Source of the DNA: a bacterium
GTDB lineage: Bacteria > Planctomycetota > UBA1135 > UBA2386
Direction: 5' to 3'
Length of the DNA: 64,000 nucleotides
Assembly: GCA_030432695.1 (NCBI GenBank)
Contig: JAUILN010000003.1
Location: forward strand, 372,001 to 436,000
In this document: positions 25,003-33,067 of the stretch, piece after piece
Layout: every line of letters starts with the position of its first letter
Numbering within the stretch: position 1 is the first letter of the stretch
Notes under the pieces: generated by a model
Seen by the model: the letters and a program-made list of their open reading frames with translations, nothing else
What the model was told of the DNA's origin: nothing
The model's database searches: none
Translations under genes and position numbers: made by a program

Positions 25003-26013
25003 ATGCCGTCGCGCTTCCCAGGGCAGGGTCCGCGCGACCTCAGCAAGCCGCTCGACCGCTTCGAAGTTCTCGCCGACGAGCGGCATGACGGTCTGCGCCT
25101 GGATCAGGCGCTGGCGCTGTTCCTGCACTGGCGGTCGCGGACCAGCATCCACCGGCTGATCCGGGGCGGGTTCGTCGAACTCGAGGGTCGCAGAGCGCGC
25201 AAGTCGTCGCCGATCCGGATGGGCGACCGGATCGTCGTGCACGTGCCCCCCGAAGCGCAGCCCGACGACGTCTACGGCGACGAGTTCGACATCCCGATCC
25301 TGCACGAGGACCGTCATCTCGTGGTGGTCGACAAGCCGGCGGGCATCGCGGTGCACCCGGCCGGGCGACGGATCGCGGGAACGCTGATCCACGCGCTGCA
25401 CAAGCGCTACCGCCGGCCGAACGACCCGGCGCACGACATCGTCCCCAAGCTCCTGCACCGCATCGACCGCGAGACCTCGGGCGTACTGGCGATCGGTCTC
25501 GACGAGCGATTCCACGGCGCGGTGCGCCGGCAGTTCGAGGAGCGGGAGGTGAAGAAGGTCTACCAGGCGGTGGTCCACGGCCGGCCGGACCCGGGCGACG
25601 GACTCATCGAGTTCTCGATCGGCCCGCACCGCACCAGCGAGGTGCGCCTGAAGGTCGAGGCGCGGTCCGACGGCAGCGGTCTATCTGCTCGCACGCACTA
25701 TCGCACCCTGCGCAGCAACGGACGGTTCTCCCTGGTCGAACTCCATCCCGAGACCGGGCGGACCCATCAGATCCGGGTCCACATGGAGGCGATCGGTTGC
25801 CCGCTGGTCGGCGACAAGATCTACGGAGTGCCCGACAGCGTCTTCCTCGAGAACCTCGACGGCCAACTCAGCGATGCGAGCCGCGAACTGCTGATCCTCG
25901 ATCGCCACGCGCTGCATGCGCAACGGCTGACCTTCCTGCATCCGTTCGCCGAGGTCGAGTGGAGCTTCGAGGCGCCGTTACCGGCCGACATGGCCGCGTT
26001 GCTCGACGTGTGA
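25003..26013 (+). CDS. RluA-family 23S rRNA/tRNA pseudouridine synthase
   Basis: A 336-residue enzyme that isomerises uridine to pseudouridine in structured RNA. An N-terminal S4 RNA-binding domain (about 29-80, DGLRLDQALALFLHWRSRTSIHRLIRGG) is followed by the catalytic domain: VVVDKPAGIAVHP at 107-119, and the RluA motif HRIDRETSG at 152-160 with the catalytic Asp155. Also seen are KVYQAVVHG and ETGRTHQIRVHM. The exact target (RluC, RluD or other) cannot be told from sequence. It lies 80 nt after rpsU on the same strand, so co-transcription of two ribosome-related genes is plausible. ATG 25003 has GGGACGAG shortly upstream. Confidence 0.9.
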   Translation: MPSRFPGQGPRDLSKPLDRFEVLADERHDGLRLDQALALFLHWRSRTSIHRLIRGGFVELEGRRARKSSPIRMGDRIVVHVPPEAQPDDVYGDEFDIPILHEDRHLVVVDKPAGIAVHPAGRRIAGTLIHALHKRYRRPNDPAHDIVPKLLHRIDRETSGVLAIGLDERFHGAVRRQFEEREVKKVYQAVVHGRPDPGDGLIEFSIGPHRTSEVRLKVEARSDGSGLSARTHYRTLRSNGRFSLVELHPETGRTHQIRVHMEAIGCPLVGDKIYGVPDSVFLENLDGQLSDASRELLILDRHALHAQRLTFLHPFAEVEWSFEAPLPADMAALLDV

Positions 26014-26029
26014 TCGCTGCCGTCGCGCG

Positions 26030-26374
26030 TCACCTGGCGACGCTGCGATAGGTCAGGAAGGCGCGCAGGAAGCGGTCGCGGAACTGCGGCTCGTCGGCGT
26101 AGGTCATGCCGACGAGATACTGCGACTTCTCGAGCGCCTGCACGCGGCGCACGATCATCGTCAGTTCGAACAGCTCCTCTTCGACCGACAGGGAGAGCTT
26201 GAGCTTGCACGGCACCGGTGGCGGATCCGGAGTCAGCAGCGCGATGCCGGACTGGGAGACGTCACGCACGACGCCGAAGCCGCCGCTGTGGCCCGCGTGG
26301 CCCAAGGGCGTGATCGAAGCGAAGACCTGCTCGGCGGTCAGTCGCTTGCTGCGGGTCTTGGGCTTGTCCGACAT
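26030..26374 (-). CDS. PilZ-domain protein
   Basis: A 114-residue protein that is essentially one PilZ domain. The D/N-x-S-x-x-G part of the c-di-GMP signature is present as RDVSQSGI, followed by alternating strands (CKLKLSLSVEEELFELTMIVRRVQAL) and YLVGMTYADEPQFRDRFLRAFL, the typical C-terminal end with F-R-D-R-F. The N-terminal RxxxR half of the signature is not clear (only KTRSKRLTAEQ), so binding of c-di-GMP is uncertain. ATG 26374 is chosen over 26410 because GGAG lies just upstream. It is convergent with the pseudouridine synthase gene, 16 nt apart. Confidence 0.75.
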   Translation of the reverse strand: MSDKPKTRSKRLTAEQVFASITPLGHAGHSGGFGVVRDVSQSGIALLTPDPPPVPCKLKLSLSVEEELFELTMIVRRVQALEKSQYLVGMTYADEPQFRDRFLRAFLTYRSVAR

Positions 26375-26471
26375 CCCGCTCCGTGGATCGACTCGATCCC
26401 GGGCGGGCATGTAGGGAAACCTGCCCGCGCGTGGCAGTGGGCCGTCCCGGCCCGGGACCCGGCCAGGCGGG

Positions 26472-26714
26472 TCAGCGGATCCGGTCGACGAACGGGACGG
26501 TCAGTCGATAGCGGTCGGTCGCGTGCAGCGGGTCGGGGCTGCCACGTCGGGTACGGACGGGCGAGATCGTGCCGTCGTCCGCTTCGTGGCCGCAGTGTGC
26601 GGAGGGTGCACCGAGGCTCGGGTCATCGAGGGTCACGGTGCGTTCGGACCTCTCGTGGACCTCGGACGACTGGGGCGTGACGGTCGAGGTCGCGGAGCTG
26701 TGGAGGCTCGTCAT
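26472..26714 (-). CDS. Hypothetical small protein
   Basis: An 80-residue frame starting MTSLHSSATSTVTPQ and ending YRLTVPFVDRIR. Almost every third codon position is G or C, as in neighbouring genes, and the N-terminal half is Ser/Thr-rich, with acidic and His residues in the middle. No family, signal peptide or membrane segment is recognised, and the ribosome binding site is weak (GGGAA). The longer frame reaching 27005 is rejected because it runs through a hairpin-rich spacer with unlikely composition. It may be a real small gene or a chance frame. Confidence 0.35.
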   Translation of the reverse strand: MTSLHSSATSTVTPQSSEVHERSERTVTLDDPSLGAPSAHCGHEADDGTISPVRTRRGSPDPLHATDRYRLTVPFVDRIR

Positions 26715-26738
26715 GGCGCGTTCCCGGGCATGGGAAGC

Positions 26739-26924
26739 GAGTCGGACCGGGCCGACTCGCCGGGATGGACCTCGGGACCGCGGCGGCATGGTGCCTCGAT
26801 CCCGAACCGGTCGCCGGGCTCCGGGCGTTGCCCGGTCCAGCCCCACGACAGTAGGCAGCCTTGCGCGAGGCCGCAAGGCGCCCGGAAGTGCCGCCTGCCG
26901 GTTGCTCCCCGGGGTTGCCCGGGG
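26739..26924. other. Cluster of four perfect hairpins in a noncoding spacer
   Basis: Four inverted repeats lie within 186 bp: GAGTCGG/CCGACTC (26739-26745 with 26752-26758), CCGGGC/GCCCGG (26821-26826 with 26830-26835), CCTTGCG/CGCAAGG (26859-26865 with 26872-26878) and CCCCGGG/CCCGGGG (26907-26913 with 26918-26924), with loops of 3-6 nt. They lie downstream of the FIST operon's last gene. They could be a terminator or processing region, REP-like elements or a structured RNA. No T-runs follow the stems. Confidence 0.45.
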
Positions 26925-26964
26925 GGTGTGGGAGGGGGCCGGTCGGGCGTGGGCCGGGCTCGTC

Positions 26965-27114
26965 TCACACGATGACCGCGCCGAGCAGCAGGGGGACGAT
27001 CGCAAGGGCCGCGTACAGCACGAGCAAGGCCCACAGCTCTCGGCGGATCGACTCCCTGGGAGAGTCCGGGGGCGGGGCTGCCTCGGTCGGGTCCATTTCC
27101 TGAGTGGGGGTCAT
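26965..27114 (-). CDS. 49-residue single-pass membrane protein
   Basis: A small protein with a polar, Pro-rich N terminus (MTPTQEMDPTEAAPPPDSP) and one strong transmembrane helix (ELWALLVLYAALAIVPLLLGAVIV) running to the C terminus. Its ATG overlaps the stop of the preceding polytopic membrane protein gene as ATGA, the usual sign of translational coupling, which is the main evidence that it is real. It probably sits in the same membrane complex as its upstream neighbour. No family is recognised at this length. Confidence 0.65.
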   Translation of the reverse strand: MTPTQEMDPTEAAPPPDSPRESIRRELWALLVLYAALAIVPLLLGAVIV

Positions 27115-28664
27115 GCGGGGCGTGTCTCCCGAGCCCGTCCGGCGGCGTCCGAAGCGAGTCGTGACAGACCCCAGACGGCGACTCCGGCGGCGCCGAGCCC
27201 GGCGAGACCGAGCCAGGGCCAGCGCGCGAACGTCGCGGCGAGCACGCCGCCGAGACCGGCGAGGACCACTGCGCCGGCCATCAGGCCACCGTGGTCGATC
27301 GCGGGCGTGGTCTCCTTGGCGGCGGTGAAGGGTGGGTCCTGCAGCGTGCGGAGTCCGATCCGCACCGCCACCGTGGCCAAGGCCCACGACGAACCGAGCA
27401 GTCCGAGCACCGGCAACGGCTCGAAGCCGAGCGCGAGCGCCGCGGCGCAGCCGGCCACCAGGATCGGCAGGTGGATCCGCACCGACACCGCGAGGGTCGC
27501 GGCGACGCGCGCGGTGTGCAGGTCGAAGTCCGGTGCGGTGCCGAACAGCTCACGTGCTCCGGCGCGCTCGGTGAACGGCAGGAACGCGGCCAGGAACGGC
27601 GTGTAGATGGCCGGGAACTGTAGAACGACCCCGAGCAGCATCAGCTGTTCGCGGGGGTCGGGCTGTCCGAACGCCAGCAGCACCATCGCCATCGGCAGTC
27701 CGGCCAGCGGCAGGACGCGGGCCCGGAACGACGCGCTGCGATACAGCATGGTGCCGGTGTACTCGGTGCAGCCGCGCAGCGGGCCGCTCGGTGCGAGGGC
27801 GCGGGTCAGCCAGACGAACGGTCCGCTCCGCGGCGGGTGGCGCCGCGCCGCGTTGGCCTCGGGTTCGCCCAGCAGCGCGGCGAATGCGGCGAGCACGAGA
27901 CCGACGCCGAGCAGGATCGCCAGGCCGTCGAGGTGACCGTTCATCAGCCGCGCGGCGTGGTAGGGCGGCCAGAGCCAGGCCGCGGTCGGGCCACCGGGCA
28001 GGGCGTCCACGGTCTCGTCGAGGTGTGGGATGCCGAGCGCGAAGCCGACGAACGCGCCGCCGAGCAGCAACGCGCGGAGCAGGCCTGCGGCGAGGCCTGC
28101 CTGCAGCGGGCCCGCGAGGCGGCCGACCAGGCGTACCACCACGTCGAGCATTCCGGCCAGTACCGCTGCGCAGACCACTGCGAGCGACAGGTAGAGCGGC
28201 ACGCCGGCCCAGCTCCCGCCCACGGTATGGCGGCTGAGGATCGCCGGCGGCAGCGCGATGCCGATCGTGATCATCGCCAGCTGCAGGGTGCCGTGGAGAC
28301 CGCGCGCCATCGGCAGCACCGCGCGCGGCAACGGGGCGGTGGCGAGCAGCAGCCGGTTGGCGGCGCGGCGGTCGGCGCGGGTCGGAGAGGCAGCGGCGCC
28401 CAGGCCAGCGAGGATCGTCGACAGCGACAGGTTGGCGGCGGTGTAGGCGGTGACGCCGATCCGCTCGTCGACCAGCAGTGCGGCCAACACCAGGGCGAGG
28501 AACGACTGACCGAAGATGGTGCTGGTGAGCGAACTCCCGCCGGACCGCTGGCCCGAGCGGCGCGACTCGCCGAAGAAGTCGAGGACCAGCCAGCTGCCGA
28601 GGAGCGCGCGCAGGGCACGGCCGATCGCCGGCATCGATGGCGTGTGCCGATCGGGAGTCGTCAC
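27111..28664 (-). CDS. Polytopic membrane protein, ABC-2 permease-like
   Basis: A 517-residue integral membrane protein with about ten to twelve hydrophobic segments, for example SFLALVLAALLVD, LPLAGLPMAMVLLAFG, LPILVAGCAAALALGF and a C-terminal pair around GAVVLAGLGGVLAATF and WLGLAGLGAAGVAVWGL. The layout recalls large ABC-2-type exporter permeases, with an N-terminal soluble helix before the first segment, but no diagnostic motif was seen. It starts at a GTG overlapping the FIST gene stop (GTGA) and ends overlapping the 49-residue membrane protein (ATGA), so the three are one operon. A possible ATPase partner is the ABC protein at 34084, which is distant. Confidence 0.7.
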   Translation of the reverse strand: MTTPDRHTPSMPAIGRALRALLGSWLVLDFFGESRRSGQRSGGSSLTSTIFGQSFLALVLAALLVDERIGVTAYTAANLSLSTILAGLGAAASPTRADRRAANRLLLATAPLPRAVLPMARGLHGTLQLAMITIGIALPPAILSRHTVGGSWAGVPLYLSLAVVCAAVLAGMLDVVVRLVGRLAGPLQAGLAAGLLRALLLGGAFVGFALGIPHLDETVDALPGGPTAAWLWPPYHAARLMNGHLDGLAILLGVGLVLAAFAALLGEPEANAARRHPPRSGPFVWLTRALAPSGPLRGCTEYTGTMLYRSASFRARVLPLAGLPMAMVLLAFGQPDPREQLMLLGVVLQFPAIYTPFLAAFLPFTERAGARELFGTAPDFDLHTARVAATLAVSVRIHLPILVAGCAAALALGFEPLPVLGLLGSSWALATVAVRIGLRTLQDPPFTAAKETTPAIDHGGLMAGAVVLAGLGGVLAATFARWPWLGLAGLGAAGVAVWGLSRLASDAAGRARETRPA

Positions 28665-29848
28665 GCCTCGTCCTCCACGACGGTGCCACGCAGGATCGCG
28701 AACGCCGAGGTGTAGCCGTGGACGTGGGTCGCGCCGCCCACCGGGCCGATCTCGCCGTTGCAGAAGAAGCCGAACAGCGGGATCGGTCCGAAGCGGTCGG
28801 CGAACCGTGCCGAGTCGTGCCCGCCGACGCCGTAGAGGCCTTCGCCGCGGCCCAGGCAGGAGAACAGCAGGCCGGCTTGCGCTGCCGGGGTGGAGGCGGA
28901 GGCCGCCAGCTGCAGGCGGAGGTCCTCGGCGCTCGACTCGCGGTCGCGGAGGTGGAAGCGGACCCGTCGCCCGACGGCCAGGTTGGCGGCCACGGCAACG
29001 GCTCCACGTTGCTCCTCGAAGCCCACCAGGTTGCGGATCAGGAACTCGCCGGAGTCGGGTTCCTCGAGTTGGAACGGATCCATCTCGAAGCCGAGGAACA
29101 GCGGCGATCGTTCGGCAGCGCGACGCTGGTCCTCGTCGAGGCCCTGCAGCTGATCGCGGAGGAAGGCCAGGGCCGGGCGGTCGTCGATCTCGAGCAGGTA
29201 GTGCGCGTCGATGCGGGTGATCGTGCCGACCGCGCCGAGCGGCCGGCAGCCCTGCGCGACCACCGTGTCGATCTGCAACTCGCCCGAAAGGGTCGCGAGG
29301 ACCGCTCCCGAGTCGTGGCTGTCGCGCCCGCAGAACAGGCGGTGCTGTCCGGGGCTCCGACCTCCGCTGGCGAGACCGCCGAATTTCGGGACGCTCGGAA
29401 GCGCGTAGTCGAGTCCGGTGAGCAGTCGGTCGGTCGGAAACGTGAAGGGGTCGCAGAGCACCATCACGCCGGTCGGGGCGGGGCTGGCGAGGAGTTCGCG
29501 CCAGGCCGCGGGCGGCGCATCGGGGCTCGGCAGGTCACCGCGATCGATGTGGGTGGCGCCGATCCGCACACCCTTCCACGCGAGTCCGGCGACCAGCAAC
29601 GCGGGCCCCTGTTCGATCTCGCGCTGGCTCCCGATCACGCCGCCCGCCGAGCAGCCGACCAAGGTGGTCGCGCCGAGCCGGTCGTGGACGAGTCCCGGGA
29701 TCCGGTCGTGGTTGCCCAGCGTCGGCGTGGCAAACACGATCACGCCATCGAGGGGGCGGCGGCCGAACGCGGCCCGCAGGCTACGGCAGCAGTCGTCCAG
29801 CGCGGCGTCGAGATCGGGGGCGGTCGAGAGTGCGGTCTCGATGTGCAT
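28661..29848 (-). CDS. FIST-domain sensory protein
   Basis: A 395-residue cytoplasmic protein with FIST N and FIST C domains, a small-ligand-binding module found in signal transduction proteins. Seen: VIVFATPTLGNHDRIPGLV, LVGCSAGGVIGSQREIE, PKFGGLASGG, AVVAQGCRPLG-type strand (VVAQGCRPLGAVGTI), and near the end the FIST C landmarks GLLFSCLGRGEGLYG and IPLFGFFCNGEIGPVGG. There is no attached kinase or GGDEF output domain. ATG 29848 is chosen as it begins the domain; the frame reaches 29923. It is the first gene of a coupled three-gene operon, which suggests a sensor for the membrane protein encoded next. Confidence 0.88.
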   Translation of the reverse strand: MHIETALSTAPDLDAALDDCCRSLRAAFGRRPLDGVIVFATPTLGNHDRIPGLVHDRLGATTLVGCSAGGVIGSQREIEQGPALLVAGLAWKGVRIGATHIDRGDLPSPDAPPAAWRELLASPAPTGVMVLCDPFTFPTDRLLTGLDYALPSVPKFGGLASGGRSPGQHRLFCGRDSHDSGAVLATLSGELQIDTVVAQGCRPLGAVGTITRIDAHYLLEIDDRPALAFLRDQLQGLDEDQRRAAERSPLFLGFEMDPFQLEEPDSGEFLIRNLVGFEEQRGAVAVAANLAVGRRVRFHLRDRESSAEDLRLQLAASASTPAAQAGLLFSCLGRGEGLYGVGGHDSARFADRFGPIPLFGFFCNGEIGPVGGATHVHGYTSAFAILRGTVVEDEA

Positions 29849-29998
29849 GGCGGGCCGTGCCGCGGGCGGCGGACGGTCGGGCGAGGGTAGCCCGAAGCGC
29901 GTCGCCGGGGAACGCACCGTCACGGGCAGGTCGGCGACCTCTCGGCCGATCGTCCGCCTTCCAAACCGGGCTGGCAGACGGGATCCTGTGCGGCGCCC

Positions 29999-30772
29999 AT
30001 GGACCTGCTCTACGTGTCACCCCGGACCGCGCCAGGCGATCCACCTTCGGCGGCGCGCGAGCGGGTGGCCAGGCTCGTCGGACTCGCGGTCGCTGCCGGA
30101 CACTCCGTGCGCTGGCTGGTGCCGACCGCGGTCGAGGAACGTGTGCTGGCCCCGGCCGGCGTGGAGGTGATCGCCTGCCCCGGCGAGGTGCCGCCTGCAC
30201 ACCGGGTCCAGGAACGGCTCTACCAGGTCGATCTCGAGGTGCGGCTCGCGGCGACGGTTCGGGCGCGCGTTCCCGACGTCGTCCACGTCGACGGTTACGG
30301 CGGGGTCTCCAGCTACCTGGCGTCGTGGATTCCCGCCCGGCTCGGGGCCCGAGTCGTCGCGGTCGTGGATTCGCTGGAGGACCTGCTCTGCGCGCGTCGG
30401 ACGCTCCGCGACGAGACCGGCGCCGTCTGCGACGCCTGGGACGATCCCGAGCGCTGCCAGATCTGCTGCTCCCGACCCTGCGGTGGCGGGCCGCCGGACG
30501 GGGAATCACCACGCTGGCGCGGAGTGCTGTCCCGGGCCACCCGGGGTCTCGGACCGCTGTCGTGGACCCCGCGGGTCGGCGACTACGCCAACCGTCTCGA
30601 CCTGGTGATCCACGGTCTCGACGCCGCGAGCCTGGTCCTGGTCCCCGGCGAGTCCGCGAAGCAGGCCCTGCAGCGCGCCCGTCTGCCGATGCGTGCAGTG
30701 GTGGCGGGCTACCCCGCCGAGGCCGATTTCGAGGCCTGGCTGACGGTCTATCGATCGATATCGCCGCGGTGA
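29999..30772 (+). CDS. Glycosyltransferase-like protein, N-terminal half only
   Basis: A 257-residue protein that begins like a GT-B glycosyltransferase acceptor domain: MDLLYVSPRTAPGDPPSAARERVARLVGLAVAAGH, then VPDVVHVDGYGGVSSYLASW in the place of the usual D-V-V-H-x-H strand. The middle has a Cys-rich insert (CDAWDDPERCQICCSRPCGGG) of the kind seen in family 4 transferases carrying a CxxCC cluster. It ends after LVLVPGESAKQAL, just before the nucleotide-sugar-binding C-terminal domain expected of a full enzyme, so it may be truncated or a non-catalytic homologue. No downstream frame restores the rest: 139 bp of spacer precede the next gene. Confidence 0.55.
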   Translation: MDLLYVSPRTAPGDPPSAARERVARLVGLAVAAGHSVRWLVPTAVEERVLAPAGVEVIACPGEVPPAHRVQERLYQVDLEVRLAATVRARVPDVVHVDGYGGVSSYLASWIPARLGARVVAVVDSLEDLLCARRTLRDETGAVCDAWDDPERCQICCSRPCGGGPPDGESPRWRGVLSRATRGLGPLSWTPRVGDYANRLDLVIHGLDAASLVLVPGESAKQALQRARLPMRAVVAGYPAEADFEAWLTVYRSISPR

Positions 30773-30911
30773 GGTGAGGGCCATCCGCCCGCTCGGTTGT
30801 AGATCCCTGCGGTCACGAGCCGATGTCCGCTGGATCGCCTCGCCCCGGGCCACTCGGGGATTCTGCTAGACTCTCCGGGCCTGCCCGGCCCGCTCGTCGC
30901 CTCTGCTGCTC

Positions 30912-33041
30912 GTGAATCGCTCCCGGCTCCAAGTACGTCCCCACGTCTTCGCAGCAGTCGTCGCCGGCGCGTGGGCGCTCGCTTCGATGGGCGCTGCGCA
31001 GTGCGAGCGCCCTACGGCGTCGCGCGAGGGGTTCCCGATCCGTCCCGGCTTCCCGGAGACCGTCACCTACTCCGACGGCGCGGCGACCACGGGCGTGTTG
31101 TCGCACCCCGACGTCGCGACGCCGATCTGCGGCTGGCCCCTCGTCGTCTACGTGCACAGTCTCGGCTTCGAGCGCACGCAGGATGCGCAATGGCAGGCCG
31201 AGATGGTGCGGCGCGGCTTCGCGGTGTGGGCGTACGACGTGCGCGGCCAGGGTGAGGCGCGGGTGCAGTCCCCGCAGGCCGGCACGACGCTCTACGGTGG
31301 CGCCGAGCGCTTCGATCTCGCCGAGCAGATCACCCACGTGGTGACCGCGCACGCGGACGTGGTCCGTGCCGACCGCATCGCCGTGCTCGGCGACAGCCAG
31401 GGTGGCGTGCACTGCTGGATGGCGGCGATGCAGTCCGGCCGCGACCTCACCGTCGCCGGCCGCGGCACGATCCACTTTCCGGAGATCGCCTGCGTCGCCG
31501 GCGCCGACTTCGTCGCCGACCCGATCGACCATCGCCTGCGCGACGAAGGGCTGGTGAGTTCCCTGTTCCTCGACACGCTGGAGCCTCCGCCCGGCGTGCC
31601 GCTGACGGTCGACGCGGCGCTGGCCTCAGCCGTGCTCGACCGGTTCGAACAGGGGGACATGGCGGGGCTCCGCTCGCTGTTCGCCAGCGACCCCGGCCGC
31701 GAGTTCCGCGAGGCTCTGGGCTCGATCACCGTGCCGGTGCTGTTCCACCATTCGTGGCACGACAGCATCTGCGGTGCGGGCCCGCTGCTCGACGCGTTCG
31801 ACGAGTTGCCGGCGACCACTCCGGCGCGGATCACCCTGTCGACCGTCGGCCACGGCGTCGTCGACAACCACTACGAGCGGGCGCTGAAGTGGCAGCTCCG
31901 GCTGCGCTGGCTCGATCGGTTCCTCTGGGGCGAACCGAACGGCGTCGACCGCGAAGCCAGGATGGTGCTCGGTTACCAGCCGCTCGCCGAGCAGCGCCTG
32001 CAGGACTTCGAGGAGCTGTGGCCGCACGCGCACGAGGATGCCTTACCGGCGCGCGGGGTCGAAGAGCAGGTGTTCTGGCTCGCCGACGAGTCGGCGCTGT
32101 CCGCGGATCCACCGAGCGCGCCGTTGGACGACGTGGTCCTGCAGCACCGGGTGGGCGGCGGACTCGACCGCACGGTCTGGCGCCGAGACGTCCAGCGGCG
32201 CCTGTTGCCGGGCCTGTTCACGGACGTGCCGTTGCACATCGTCGACTTCGAGACCACGCTCGACGAGCCGACCGAGCTGGTCGGGGCGCCGCGGGTCGAC
32301 CTGCGTGTGGTGCCCGACGCCGCCGAGTTCTCGATCGCGGCACTGCTGTTCGCCCGGCTCCCGGGCGGCACCGACCGGATGCTCTGCCATTGGGCGGCGG
32401 GGCGGACCACCGCGGTCCCGAGGCTGGAGCAGCGCCTCACCTTCGAGCTGTCGCCGATCGCGGTACGGCTGCCGGCCGGCACCGTCCTGCGTCTGGAGTT
32501 CCGCAACCTGTGGATCCCGGAGAGTCCGCACACGCGCGGGTTGGTCACCGTGCCGTCGTTCGTCGACAGCGACCTGGCGATCCGTCGGGGACCTGCGAAC
32601 GTCGGCTCGTGCCTGCACCTGCCGCTGCGCGATCAGGTGGCGACGCTACAGGCCGGTGCGACCGAGCTGTCGACCACCGCGCCTGGCGCCACGCGGTTCG
32701 AACTCGATGCCGGTGTGCAGCGCGGCGGCCACTCCTACATCATCCTGTCGAGCATCAGCGGCCACGGCCCCGGGCTCGAACTGCCCGGCGGCCGGCTGCC
32801 GCTGACCCAGGATCCGTGGTTCGCGGTGTTCGGCGACCTGCTCGGTTCGCCGGAGTTCTCCGGGTTCCTGGGCCAGCTCGACGCGGAGGGTCGCGCCACC
32901 GCCGTCATGGACCTCAGCGCGCTGACTGCGCTGCCCGCCGACTTCCTCGGCACGCGGCTGACCTTCGCCGCGTGGGTCCACCGCTCGCTCGGCGAGATCG
33001 AAGGCGTGCCGACCCAGCCGGTCGACCTGATCGCGCGCTGA
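30912..33041 (+). CDS. Secreted S15/CocE-like alpha/beta hydrolase
   Basis: A 709-residue protein with a signal peptide (VFAAVVAGAWALASMGAAQC). The N-terminal alpha/beta hydrolase domain has the nucleophile elbow GDSQGG, a candidate acid in WHDSICG and a candidate His in VGHGVVDNHYERA, giving a Ser-Asp-His triad. The C-terminal half (from about residue 380) has strands such as PLHIVDFETTLDEPTELVGAPRVDLRV and PAGTVLRLEFRNLWIP, matching the jelly-roll domain of X-Pro dipeptidyl-peptidase (S15)/CocE proteins. Likely an extracellular peptidase or esterase; the substrate is unknown. GTG 30912 is used because it starts the signal peptide, though no ribosome binding site is visible. Confidence 0.75.
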   Translation: MNRSRLQVRPHVFAAVVAGAWALASMGAAQCERPTASREGFPIRPGFPETVTYSDGAATTGVLSHPDVATPICGWPLVVYVHSLGFERTQDAQWQAEMVRRGFAVWAYDVRGQGEARVQSPQAGTTLYGGAERFDLAEQITHVVTAHADVVRADRIAVLGDSQGGVHCWMAAMQSGRDLTVAGRGTIHFPEIACVAGADFVADPIDHRLRDEGLVSSLFLDTLEPPPGVPLTVDAALASAVLDRFEQGDMAGLRSLFASDPGREFREALGSITVPVLFHHSWHDSICGAGPLLDAFDELPATTPARITLSTVGHGVVDNHYERALKWQLRLRWLDRFLWGEPNGVDREARMVLGYQPLAEQRLQDFEELWPHAHEDALPARGVEEQVFWLADESALSADPPSAPLDDVVLQHRVGGGLDRTVWRRDVQRRLLPGLFTDVPLHIVDFETTLDEPTELVGAPRVDLRVVPDAAEFSIAALLFARLPGGTDRMLCHWAAGRTTAVPRLEQRLTFELSPIAVRLPAGTVLRLEFRNLWIPESPHTRGLVTVPSFVDSDLAIRRGPANVGSCLHLPLRDQVATLQAGATELSTTAPGATRFELDAGVQRGGHSYIILSSISGHGPGLELPGGRLPLTQDPWFAVFGDLLGSPEFSGFLGQLDAEGRATAVMDLSALTALPADFLGTRLTFAAWVHRSLGEIEGVPTQPVDLIAR

Positions 33042-33067
33042 TCGACTCCTTCCGAGATTCGGCGCGC

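Noticed and set aside
26715..27005. Upstream part of the 177-residue minus-strand frame ending at 26472
   Set aside because: The upstream part is Arg/Pro-rich and runs through a hairpin cluster; only the last 80 residues have plausible codon use.
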